Positions 53,851-64,000 of a DNA stretch of 64,000 bases are shown here, in pieces. The notes beneath the pieces are model-generated. The model made no database searches and was not told the DNA's origin. It was given only the letters and a program-made list of their open reading frames with translations. Within the stretch, counting starts at the first letter, position 1. Every line of letters begins with the position of its first letter. Source of the DNA: Melitaea cinxia (taxonomy: Eukaryota > Arthropoda > Insecta > Lepidoptera > Nymphalidae); the NCBI RefSeq assembly GCF_905220565.1, contig NC_059395.1, positions 13,247,289-13,311,288 on the forward strand. Direction: 5' to 3'. Position numbers and translations under genes: made by a program.

Positions 53851-54162
53851 TTGATTCACACGCATACGTTTAAATCGTATCTTTTTGTAATATAAACAAT
53901 AAATAATATTTTGTTAGTGGTAAAACTTCGTAAACTCGTATTTCTAGCATATTTCTTACGAATTATTGATGTATAATTATTTTACCCTATTAATATTAAT
54001 ATCAAATGAATTTTGTTTTAGAGAAGCTTTTATGAAATAGAAAATTAATTAAAAGATAGCAATGTTTGTTAAAGTTTATTAACTAATGGCTTATAGTTGT
54101 CGCTGTAAATTAGATTACGGATAAATGTTTGCGGTCTTCGATATACGCGAAGCGGTTGAAAT

Positions 54163-54765
54163 AATTGTGTTTGCTCGCAAACGAAAAAAACCGACTTCAA
54201 TTATATCGACGAGTAATACAACGTAGATCGACGAAAAAATAGTCAAGTAACTACGCGTTATCAAAGATTACTCAAAAAGTAGTTATCAGATCTCAATAAA
54301 ATTTATATGTGACCACATGACAAATATCAGCTTTCGATTAAATTAAAAATTATCAAAATCGGTACACCCAGTAAAAAGTTATTGTGGATTTTCAAGAGTT
54401 TCCCTCGATTTCTCTGCGATCCCATCATCAGATCCTGGTTTCCTTATCATGGTACTAAACTAGGGATATCTCCTTTCCAACAAAAAAAATTATCAAAATC
54501 GGTACATCCAGTAGAAAGTTATGCAGTATAATACAACCTAGGTCGACGAAAAAAGCGTCAAGTAAAACCGCATTATTAGATATAACTCGAAAAGTGGTTG
54601 TTAGATCTCAAATAAATTTAAATGGGACCAATTGACACACACCACCTTTCGATTAAAAAAAAAATTGTCGAAATCGGTCCACACGGTCAAAAGTTCTGAT
54701 GCAACCATACATAAAAAAATACAGTCGAATTGAGAAACTCCTCCTTTTTTGGAAGTCGCTTAATA
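54163..54765 (-). mobile_element. Helentron-like non-autonomous element, copy 5
   Basis: Full-length, 603 bp: AATTGTGTTTGCTCGCAAAC at the left, CTCCTCC(T)n GGAAGTCGCTT at the right. Very close to copy 1 throughout (GTAACTACGCGTTATCAAAG in both). Confidence 0.7.
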
Positions 54766-57060
54766 AACGGTTAAAATACGGTAACTGAACGCTGACTTAT
54801 ACAATTTACAATGTTAGTAAATTAAAAATGCTTGAATAATCAAAGCAATAGTACGTTTAATTAACCTCGGTCAGGGTAGCGGAAGTGGCTTAGCTTACAA
54901 AACATTTATTTTGTGTTAATTCAGAGTCGAGTTCAAATCTTTATCTTTGACTGCAAAGCGTACAAAAACTCGTCTCTTTGGCATGTGTGAAGGAAATATG
55001 TTGAGAACAGGAAAGTTCCTTTGAATAGGAGAAATACTTATTCGCACATTTTTGTATAACAGTACTTTAAGGTTGAACACACAGAAAGTTATTAATTACA
55101 TACGCATAGTAAGTTATTTCCGGTGTTAATATAAGTTGGATTATTTCAATATCATGACATCGCGTTGAGCTCAAAGTACTTGATGAAAGTTTCTCCCATC
55201 AGAGCACGCGTATACTCTATCGCGCACTACCCTCGACTTTCTCTGCATTATACGAAGGTCACTCATTCATTTACTTAACCTACACACCGCCACTCTGATG
55301 TAGCGCTAAATTGACCTTAATAGAAACGCTACCCAGTTTGTTTATCGACTCTGCCATAAGTGAGAAATTATGTAAATTAAACTCTATAACGCCCCGTTCA
55401 AAGTTAACTTTATCACAAATTACAAGCACGCTAATGTCTTTTAAAGACGTGCTTTTAGGTGGTTGGTTTAGCATAGAAACTTTGTAGTCACAAAAGGTAT
55501 AAAGTTAATGAATTCAACATTCGTGATCAGCATTGCTTGGCAAGCGGCTTTCGCTTTCCACGGCACAATATGTCGGTCACCTGAAAAAATATTTCAGCGC
55601 CTACATGGTAGGTATTTAGGCCGTGAACTCTGTGGCATCATAGTCATTATCACGTTAAATACACTGATTGACAGTTTGTAAAAATAACTAGTCACGTTCA
55701 GTTAATTATATTTAGGGAAATATGACTGTTTTTTTTTTTTCGATTGATTAAATTTCTTCTTTTACTATTTATAATTGCTAGCAGGGAAAGTAATATGAAT
55801 ACTTTTATTATTTTTCGTATTTAAAAAAAATGTTTTCTATTCAAGTTCATATTATTCAAATAATGTAAAATAAATAAATACTAGTTATTTTTGACTTTTT
55901 CAAAAATTAATCAATTTCGTATCAGGTTATTGTTGTATTTTTGAAAAATGCTAGCAATTGATTAAAAAATAGATAATTTCTATATACTTATTTATACTGT
56001 ATAAAATACTACATAGTATGTCCGTCCTATTTACCAGGCAAATATTACCAGGCAAATACGTTACTATTACCAGGCAAATACGTTTATTATTATTACTTTC
56101 GAACGAAATAAATAGGTTATTTGATACATCAAGAACTTTTAATAGCATAATAGCTGATTATAGGATTAGCGCATTCGAACAAGCAGACTAGTTCACTTTC
56201 ATAATCTCAATTAACAACTTCTGTTCTCGATTCCTGTTAAATTGAATTGTTGGAAAAAGCTTGTTAAAATAAAGCTAAAGATTTTTCTCCCAATGACTTC
56301 TCCTAATTAATCACTCTTGGAAAAATTGCTGTGAACTGTTTTTTCTCCAGTTATTATTTTTCATGGTCTGAAAATAAAAGGATTTTCTATTTGCTTTCAA
56401 GTAAAAAAAATGTCTTTGTAGTATACTAGTCGACCCGTGCCCACTTCGTTGGTCGTTAATTATTATTTTTGTGATGCAAATATAATTATAGTAAAGTTTT
56501 CATCTCGCTAGCATTTCTCCGACTTAATTTACATTTACTATTATTTTTCACTGAATTTTTTATTCAATAACAATAAAATATAACTTATATAACTCCTGAA
56601 TAGTGTAGCTTTCTGTTAGTGGAAGAATTTTCATGATCGAATAAGTACTTGCGAGGATTACCTCCTACAAACAAACAAAGTTAGAAACTTGACCTCTTTA
56701 TAATATTAGTGTAGATGAATAATTGTATAAATTGCGTGACAGTGTCTTTATACTTGTATATTAAATATTATAATTGTAACCTATAATTGTAACCTAACAT
56801 GTATATTATAATTGTAACCTAAAAATATTATTCAAACAAGTGTTGTAGTATGAATAATATACATACTGAAGTAATTCATTTGATATACAAACAATAACAA
56901 CAGACTATATATTTTTGTCAAGTGAAGGATCATTGGACAAAAGAACACATTCTAACACAATGTATCGTATCGCCGTCAAAAGACCCGAACTTAACAGTAA
57001 CCATAACAGCAGTTATAGGACTGAAAAAAAAATCAATGTTATCTATTAAATATATGTGTC
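54766..57060. other. AT-rich intergenic sequence
   Basis: No gene seen. Two small direct-repeat clusters: TTACCAGGCAAATA three times at 56,031-56,085 and TATAATTGTAACC three times at 56,769-56,820. 56,430-56,720 looks like a dispersed-repeat remnant (GACCTCTTTATAATATTAGT at its end). Confidence 0.5.
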
Positions 57061-57064
57061 AGCC

Positions 57065-57265
57065 CGACTGAGAAAGTACTTCAACCTTAAAGAAGATCAT
57101 AGCTAAATAATACTGGTCTCAAGAAGTGATGTGTTTCTGTGTGAAGTAAGGTAGAACTCCTGACGACGGTTAGGCCAAGGATCGGCATCGCGCTTACAAT
57201 GCTCCAGTTATTGAAGGTGTCATGAGTGTGATAGGTTACGGTAACCACTTATCGTTATCTAGACC
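57065..57265 (-). mobile_element. Family C repeat, diverged
   Basis: AAGAAGATCATAGCTAAATA and TAGGTTACGGTAACCACTTA correspond to the reverse of family C. It faces the next copy at 57,340. Confidence 0.5.
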
Positions 57266-57334
57266 GTAATGTGGAGTAAAAAAATATAATTTACAGAAAA
57301 AGAAAATCATCATTGAAACTGGTTTTTTTTTTGT

Positions 57335-57500
57335 GCAACTAGGTCAGCAAACAAGCGTACGGCGCATGTGATGGTAAGTCATCACCGTAGCTTATAGACA
57401 CCTACAGCACCAACAGCATCGCAAACTTGTTACCGACCCTATACCCAACCTCAAAGGAGCTTAGGATTGACTACTGGTTCTGAAGGACTTGTCAGTCAAA
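57335..57500 (+). mobile_element. Family C repeat, diverged
   Basis: AGGTCAGCAAACAAGCGTAC then CATCACCGTAGCTTATAGAC match the opening of family C. Truncated before the CAACAGGAACACAA block. Confidence 0.55.
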
Positions 57501-57981
57501 CTGCTCCAAATTTTTAAAAATACGAATTAGAACCGACATTTAACAAAAAAGAATGATTGACTTGTTTGATTGACTTGTTTCTCCTTTTATATATAAACAT
57601 ATTTATAAAAGAGAAATATTGCCGATATTTGAATCTGAAACTGACACTAAAAAATATTATACGAAATACAAAAATAGAAACCATTAAACTAAGTGGAAAA
57701 AAACCTCATTTTAATGAGAATCATTTTAACCTGACATATTTTTACATGCAGACAAAGCTATTGAAACTCGATCTCTAATCTCTAATTGATGACTCGTAAA
57801 ATGATGTGTGTCACCTTACGATTCGATTTCTAGGCTTCATTATAATTAAAGTGTATGCATTATACAGCTTAAGCTATAGGTAGTAGGTATAGGATTACCC
57901 TACATACGTACATTGTAGTATGCCTTTACAGTAAACAAGCTTTGACAACTTTTGGTTAACTAATAGTACGATTTCCTGTTT

Positions 57982-58379
57982 ATTAACCGACTTCAAAAAA
58001 AGGAGGAGGTTACTCAATTCGAACGTATATATATATTTTTAATATATGTTCGGGGATAACTCCGTCGTTTATGAACCGATTTTGATAATTCTTTTTTTGT
58101 TGGAAAGGAGATATCCCTAGTTTGGTACCATGATAAGCAAACCAGGATCTGATGATGTGGGATCTCAGAGAAATTGAAGGAAACTCTCAAAAATCCGCAG
58201 AACTTTTTACTGGGTGTACCAATTTTAATAATTTTTAATTTAATCGAAAGCTGATGTTTATCATGTGGTCACATTTAAATTTCATCGAGATTTGATTACA
58301 ACTTTTTGAGTAATCTTTGGTAATGTATTGCTTGTCGATATAATTGAAGTCGGTCTTCGTTTGCCTGCAAACACAATTA
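57982..58379 (+). mobile_element. Helentron-like non-autonomous element, copy 6
   Basis: Opposite orientation to copies 1-5: TTAACCGACTTCAAAAAAAG at the left, GAAGTCGGTCTTCGTTTGCC then TGCAAACACAATT at the right. 398 bp. Confidence 0.65.
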
Positions 58380-59045
58380 TTTTTCAAATACTTGTTGATT
58401 TTTATATACGTAAGCATATATATACCAGTATAATAAGCAGTAAGTAAAGTAGCAGGCAGATGTTTTAAAATAAATTATGCTTACTGAGGGCATCTGGCAT
58501 TTGGGTGACTATCTAAGTGTCGCCATTAAGTCAACATTTTAATTTTATTTGACTTTTATTTTTGCACTTAATATTCATTATTATAAACTTTGAGTGAATT
58601 TTTCATTAACATTGTTGATGAAGTCTAAATATAGGAAATACATAAAAGTTGTCTTAAGCTATTTTATCATACTAGTATAAACAAGTTTAGGTCCATAAAA
58701 TGGACAATTATATATAAATGGTTATTGAATGCATATTGACTCAAGTCACATTTGAGGATAATTTTTGTAATATGCTTATTGAAATATAATAAGTAAAGTA
58801 TGTAATTTTAAAGCATTAGATTCGTAGCATAATTACTATTTTTTCCTTGAGGCAAGAACTAAATACTTAAATAAAGCAATGGTATTATATTTGTATGGTA
58901 TTTATTTAGTTTCTTGCCCATTCTTCTCTGCAGAATCTACATTCCGAATCGGTGGTAGCTTTACTTCTACAAATATAATAATTTATTTTTAAAGTTTTAA
59001 TTTGTAAAATGACGATTCGATAGTGCTTTTGGAGTCTATTTGAAT
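58380..59045. other. Intergenic, nothing assigned
   Basis: AT-rich; no gene, repeat edge or RNA recognised. Confidence 0.5.
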
Positions 59046-59049
59046 AAAG

Positions 59050-59395
59050 CTATTTTTGATTTTGATTTTGATATTGCTGCTGTATGGTTACGGTAGTCAA
59101 GAACCACCTTCTCTTCCCGTGGGAGTCGTATGAGGCGACTAAGGGATATACAGTTCCACTACCACCTTGGAACTTATAACGCCGACAGATTGCGGGATAA
59201 CCACCCAACTGCTGGCTTTCAAATATGTAGAACGAAGACGAGCAGCAGCGTCTTCGGTGCGACAAAGCCAGCCCTGTGGCACCAACCCGCTTGCCCAGCG
59301 TGGTGACTATGGGCAAAAACACGAGTTCACGCCATAACGTCGGCGTGAACTTGGGGAGGCCTATCTCCAATGGTGAACTGAGATAGGCTAAAGTG
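59050..59395 (+). mobile_element. RTE-derived 3' end / SINE-like repeat
   Basis: TTCCCGTGGGAGTCGTATGA, CAGCGTGGTGACTATGGGCA and GAACTTGGGGAGGCCTATCT. Forward orientation of the 9,410 and 34,895 repeats, with the RTE tail at its right edge. The 127-codon minus frame over it is an artefact of the repeat. Confidence 0.65.
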
Positions 59396-59711
59396 ATGAT
59401 CATATTGTTTTGTAATGTCTTGGCGAATTTCACTCATAATAATGAAACAACTTTCGGATTTTATCGCGGTTCTTTAAACGCCCGACGTTTTGCATACTTC
59501 ACAGCAACCATGGCCAAGGAAGGAGGGGAACTTCGGGCATCTGAAAAACCTAATAAATCGCGATAACATCAGAAAAAGTTGTTTCATTACAACGTTATCA
59601 TTCCAGCCTTTTCTAAAAATCTCTATTGACTTCAACTTCATACTTGATAAAATTAAAATTGTAATATTAAGTTTACACGAGCAAATTTTACTACGTTCAA
59701 TTTATCTATAA

Positions 59712-61060
59712 TATATATAAAAGCGAAAGGTCACTCACTCATCACGAAATCTCCGAAACTATAACACCTACAAACTTGAAATTTGGCAGATAAGCTCCTT
59801 ATAAGACGTAGGCATCCGTTAAGAACGGATTTTACGAAACTCGACCCCTAAGGGGGTAAAACGGGGGTTGGAAGTTTGTATGAAAGTCCTATGTTTTAGA
59901 AGTAAGAGACTTGAAATTTAAAATGTATGCTCTATAGATGATGAAAAGGTGTCCAAATAATGTATCTTTAGAAATCAACTCCCTTTTAGGGTTAAAACGG
60001 GGGATGGTAGGTTGACTCAGTCATCACGAAATCTCCGAAACTATAACACCTAAAAATTTGAAATTTGACAAATGGGCTTCTTATAGATCGTTGACATCCG
60101 CTAAGAACGGATGTTACGAAATTCGACCCCTAAGGGGATAAAACGGGGGTTGGAAATTTGTATGAAAGTCCTATGTTTTTGAAGTAAGAGACTTGAAATT
60201 TAAAATTTATGCTCTATAGATGGTGAGAAGGTGTCTAAATTATGTATCTTTAGAAATCAACCCCTTCTTGGGGTTAAAACGGGGGATGGTAGGTTGACTC
60301 GCTCATCACGAAATCTCCGAAACTGTAACAGATACAAACTTGAAATTTGACAGATAGTTTCCTTATAGAGTGTAGACATCTGTAAAGAACGGATTTTACG
60401 AAACTTGACCCCTAAGGAGGTAAAACGGGGGTTGGTAGTTTGTATGAAAGTCCTATGTTTTTGAAGTAAGAGAGTTAATATTTACAATGTATGCTCTTAT
60501 AGATGGTGAGAAGGTGTCTAAATAATGTATCTTTAGGAATCAACTCCCTTTTGGGCTTAAAACGGGGGATGGTAGGGTATTTTTTTTTATGACACTAGGT
60601 CGGCAAACAAGCGTACGGCTCACCTGATGGTAAGCGATTACCGTAGCTTATATACACCTGCAACACCAGAAGCATCGCAAGCGCGTTGCCGACCCAATCC
60701 CCAATCCTCCCAGGAGCTCTGGTGACCTTACTCACCAACAGGAACACAATACTGCTTGAAAACAGTATTATTTAGCTGTGATCTTCTGTAAGGTCGAGGT
60801 ATTGCCCCAGTCGGGCTGCTCCATATTTTGAGCAGGAAACGAAATCCGAAATCTCCGAAACACTAACTGCTACAAACTTGAAATTTTGCAGATAGGTTCC
60901 TTATAGGGCGTAAACATTAGCTGAGAATGGATTTTACGAAACTCGATCCTTAATGAGGTAAAACGGGGTTGGAAAGTCCTATGTTATTAAGGTAAGAGAC
61001 TTGAAATTTAAAATGTATGCTCTTTAGATGGTGAGGAAGTGTCCAAATAATACATCGTAA
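59712..61060 (+). repeat. Tandem array, 282-bp period, four units
   Basis: ATCACGAAATCTCCGAAACT-type starts at 59,741, 60,023 and 60,305 give an exact 282-base spacing. A fourth, more diverged unit is at about 60,842. Each unit holds AACGGATTTTACGAAACT and GGGTTAAAACGGGGGATGG-type blocks. The fourth unit is displaced by a 256-base family C insertion. The array is followed by a (TA)n run at about 61,063-61,110. The same opening occurs at 63,950-64,000. Confidence 0.8.
60584..60839 (+). mobile_element. Family C repeat inserted in the tandem array
   Basis: CGGCAAACAAGCGTACGGCT to GGGCTGCTCCATATTTTGAG. It shifts the array phase by 256 bases, so it is a clean insertion and defines a complete unit length for the family. 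Confidence 0.75.

Positions 61061-61062
<2 letters not shown>

Positions 61063-61110
<48 letters not shown>
61063..61110. repeat. (TA)n microsatellite
   Basis: Uninterrupted TA run of about 48 bases. Shorter TA tracts lie at 62,044-62,060 and 62,091-62,116. Confidence 0.9.
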
Positions 61111-61115
<5 letters not shown>

Positions 61116-61738
61116 GAAAGGTCACTGACTCACTCATCATGAGAACTCAAAAACCGCTGGATGGTCCATCCATCCAGTATGGACAAGGATAAAATTTAGT
61201 AGGGAGGTAGATTATAGTTAGTAGACGTCCGCTAAGAACGGATTTTGCGATATTCCGCCGCTCAGGGGGTTTAATTGGAGTTGATAGTTTGTATGAAACA
61301 TATACAGCAACTATATAAGTTCGCCTGATAGGTTATTTATACTGCAGCCTGAAAATAAAACTAAAAATGTGGTGTATAGAGAGGTTTTATAAAAATAACT
61401 ATTAAATTATACTAAATTGTGCCTTTTAAAAAGTTACTCAGTTTGATAAGCATTTCAAATGACTAAAATAAAAAAATAATTTGCATTAAGCATTGCATTT
61501 GCAAGCAAGGCAACAGTTAGTGTATTATAAAACAAAGTTCCCAAAAGCGTATGTGATCGATTCCCTCAAAATCTACTAAACGGATTTTCATGCGGTTTCA
61601 CCAATGAAGAGAGGGCTTCAAGAGGAAGGTTTACGGAACGGCTAAGCGGATTTTGATGAGAGTTTCAGTGGAAGTTTGCCGGTAAAACTTTGTGACAAAC
61701 TGATTTCAACGCGGGCGAAGCCGCGGGCACAGCTAGTA
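61111..61738 (+). repeat. Dispersed repeat ending GAAGCCGCGGGCACAGCTAG
   Basis: Starts AAAAGAGAAAGGTCACTGAC and has ACTAAACGGATTTTCATGCG near the end and the CGAAGCCGCGGGCACAGCTA edge at about 61,735. Non-coding; class uncertain. Confidence 0.5.
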
Positions 61739-61739
61739 C

Positions 61740-62084
61740 GTAATAAAAATATGCTCTTTCATGCTGTGTTTGCAGTCTCACTTTTGCCTCTGGAATATTA
61801 GTTAGTCAAAAGTGTGTACATATATTAAAATTATTATGAATTAACAAAATGTAGTACATGCCATATATGTCAATAAATAATAAATTATTTAGTTGCCATC
61901 TAATCGGTAGCTTCGAAAAATACACATGAATTAAACATTGGCGAATATTATTTGTATTAAAGAAAATTAAATAACAATGAGCTTGATACAACTACATGTT
62001 AATCTAATACTATTATTTAAAAAGTATATTACGGGCAATTCTTGTATATATATATATATACAGTTCAAAAATATAGATTCAGAT

Positions 62085-62116
<32 letters not shown>

Positions 62117-62825
62117 GAATCTCGGAAACGACTCCAACGATTTTCATGAAATTTAATATGTAGGAGGTTTCGGGGGCGATAAATCTATCTAGCTAGGATT
62201 CGCTTTTAGAATATGTCGTTTTATCCCTATTTTTAGGCAATGAAAAAATGGCTGCAATATTGTTAGAACACGAAGGTAAATTTCGCAATTGTCAATAAAG
62301 TTGTAATAACTCAGGTGGGAAATCGGCCGGTCAAAAACGACGACGAAGACCACGGTTCAAGTCCTCATGTCTCCGGGTCGATTATTATTATTTTTTTTTA
62401 TTTGTGATTTTTTTATATTTATTTATATTTTTTATTGTTATCGGTAAAATCGAAAAATATTATTCATATTTTATAAATATGTAATTCGTATTTAAATATG
62501 ATTTCCAAAAAACACGATTTACTTAAAATACCGAGCCAAGCTTTATAGCTATTTATAGATGAATATAGTATTTACTTGCGGTAGTAGGGGTAGAAGGGGA
62601 TAGACGTATTTAGCATCTGGAGCGTATTAGTATCTGGGGCTGGTATTAATTATTTACCAAATAAGTCCGAGTAAAGGATATGTGCTAATTATATAAACTA
62701 ATGAAGGTACGAAATGTTCTCAAAATCATGTTTCTATTATACAAATCAAACCAACCAATGCTTTAAATATACAAACAGTAGGGGTGAAATTAACAATTAA
62801 TATACAATTTATTTAAACCATGAAA
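61740..62825. other. Intergenic with a tRNA-like SINE fragment
   Basis: 62,300-62,400 contains GGTTCAAGTCCTCATGTC, a B-box-like motif, followed by a T-rich stretch, and could be a SINE. The remainder is AT-rich with nothing assigned. Confidence 0.4.
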
Positions 62826-62829
62826 TATA

Positions 62830-63065
62830 ATTACACAAATAGAACAATTAGTATGAAAATTTATGTTCAAAAATAATAAATACAATACCGAATCTGATGA
62901 TAATGAAGTTCGTTCATCAGATAAAATATCACCAGCAGTGGAAAATAATCTTTTACTTTCAGCTGAATTACAAGGTACTCCTAAGTATTTTCTCACCATA
63001 AGTGATAATCGCGAATAATTACGTGTCGCCACCAAATAAGTGGATCTTGAGGATTTATTAAATCA
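62830..63065 (-). pseudogene. hAT transposase C-terminal remnant
   Basis: Minus-strand reading: LSLMVRKYLGVPCNSAESKR then LFSTAGDILSDERTSLSSDS and VLYLLFLNIN, the hAT family dimerisation domain (hATC). Only this C-terminal piece survives, with no ends or N-terminal parts in the window. Confidence 0.85.
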
Positions 63066-63305
63066 CAGTTTAAATACACCATCATTCCCTGCGATATTTC
63101 AATACGCAGTCTAATTATAGAGATATAATGGAAGAAAATGACTAATAAATATAATAATTATTTTTTAGGGATAAAAAAAACATAGAGAAATCAATTTCGA
63201 GAATTTTAAAACATTGTATTTGTAACCTTTTTCTTATAGATTTTTTTCAAACGGAAATTAAAATTATAAGAACCAAAATGAATTGAAAACATCTCTTGCC
63301 CATCT

Positions 63306-63515
63306 TATATATAAAATTCTCGTATCACAATTTTTGTTACAATACTCCTCCGAAACGGCTGGACCAATTTTTATGAAATTTTATGTGCGTATCGAATAAG
63401 TCTGAGGATTGATCAACATTTATTTTTCATACCCCTAAGTTATTATTGGAGGATAAAAGGTGCTTAAAACATATATGGCAAAACAACATTTGCGGGGTGA
63501 GTAGTATTAATATAT
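63306..63515 (+). repeat. Dispersed repeat, family G
   Basis: Second copy of the 41,300-41,515 repeat, with the same opening (CTCCTCCGAAACGGCTGGAC) and same end (GCAAAACAACATTTGCGGGG). Confidence 0.6.
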
Positions 63516-63945
63516 ATATTTTTTTTCAGACATGAACATATATTGAAATTGAGCGATTGAGCGTGCTTTTAGCTCTTGAAACCAAAAAAAAATTACAGTA
63601 GGATGAAATCCACTGTAAAATTAGTATCTATTGTAGTTGTTGGTGGGCTTTTTCTTTGTTAACATCTCAGCATGATTCTCTGACCAATAAATAAGTAGCC
63701 TTCCTGTGCCTAGAGGAGGTTATAAATCGTGGACTTATATCTCATAATCTATTTTTAACTTTTTAAGTTCTTTCATGATATAATTTAAGATTTTAATTCA
63801 CAGTAATTTTAAAATAATTACTAAATTAATTTATTTATGAAATTGCTCATCGATATGTAATCATCTTATGGAATTCAGCTTTAAAGTACACTTGTTATAA
63901 ATTCTACGTTATCTATAATCTATAATATCTATAATAATCTATAAT
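63516..63945. other. Intergenic, nothing assigned
   Basis: AT-rich sequence with no gene or repeat recognised, ending in short ATCTATAATA repetitions. Confidence 0.5.
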
Positions 63946-64000
63946 ATATATAAAAGCGAAAGGTCACTCATTCATCACGAAATCTCCGAAACTATAACAC
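63946..64000 (+). repeat. Start of another copy of the 282-bp repeat family
   Basis: ATAAAAGCGAAAGGTCACTC and ATCACGAAATCTCCGAAACT are the same as the start of the array at 59,712. Cut by the window end. Confidence 0.75.

Noticed and set aside
56769..56820. Insect telomere repeat (CCTAA) seed
   Set aside because: TAACCTA occurs only within a TATAATTGTAACC repeat, and there is no run of TTAGG units.
59050..59433. 127-codon minus-strand frame
   Set aside because: Lies wholly in a dispersed RTE-derived repeat seen three times in the window, antisense to it.
1..64000. CRISPR array, bacterial operon or organellar insert
   Set aside because: No regular short repeat-spacer pattern, no ribosome-binding sites and no rRNA or mitochondrial gene sequence found; spliced genes and LINE/SINE content indicate an insect nuclear genome.

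Overview
The window looks like a lepidopteran (butterfly or moth) nuclear genome. It is AT-rich and intron-containing, and it is packed with repeats typical of Lepidoptera: Helentron-like elements ending in AACCGACTTC, tRNA-derived SINEs, RTE and Jockey LINEs, and short cut-and-paste elements. No bacterial, organellar or CRISPR features are seen.

Positions 1-24,500 (+ strand) hold the 3' portion of a Neuron Navigator gene (sickie in Drosophila, NAV1-3 in vertebrates). I can chain 16 coding exons with canonical GT-AG borders and matching phases. From the ATG at 134 to the TAA at 23,524 they encode about 1,376 residues: a long Ser-rich disordered part, two coiled-coil stretches, a Walker A/Walker B ATPase module and the conserved NAV C-terminus. 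The long introns are full of transposon debris, while the short ones are clean. Two exons (17,555-17,742 and 21,454-21,612) are extreme GC3 islands inside an otherwise mixed-codon gene. A near-perfect 66-bp-arm hairpin sits about 40 bp before the second of them.

A convergent, apparently intronless gene lies at 26,727-28,127 (- strand). It encodes a CEP43/FGFR1OP-like protein with a FOP dimerisation/LisH N-terminus. The two genes are tail to tail, with poly(A) signals near 24,480 and about 24,940.

Positions 28,700-64,000 contain no host gene I can support. This stretch is a transposon graveyard: several Helentron-like copies, an interrupted SINE, a decayed Jockey LINE (about 37,290-39,498) that landed inside a Helentron-like copy, an RTE LINE (about 39,590-41,075), a 282-bp-period tandem array (59,712-61,060) split by another repeat, and a hAT transposase remnant (about 62,830-63,065). 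The best standalone mobile element is an internally deleted pogo/Tigger-like transposon at 18,130-19,760 in a sickie intron. It has clear inverted ends, a TA target duplication and repeated subterminal motifs.
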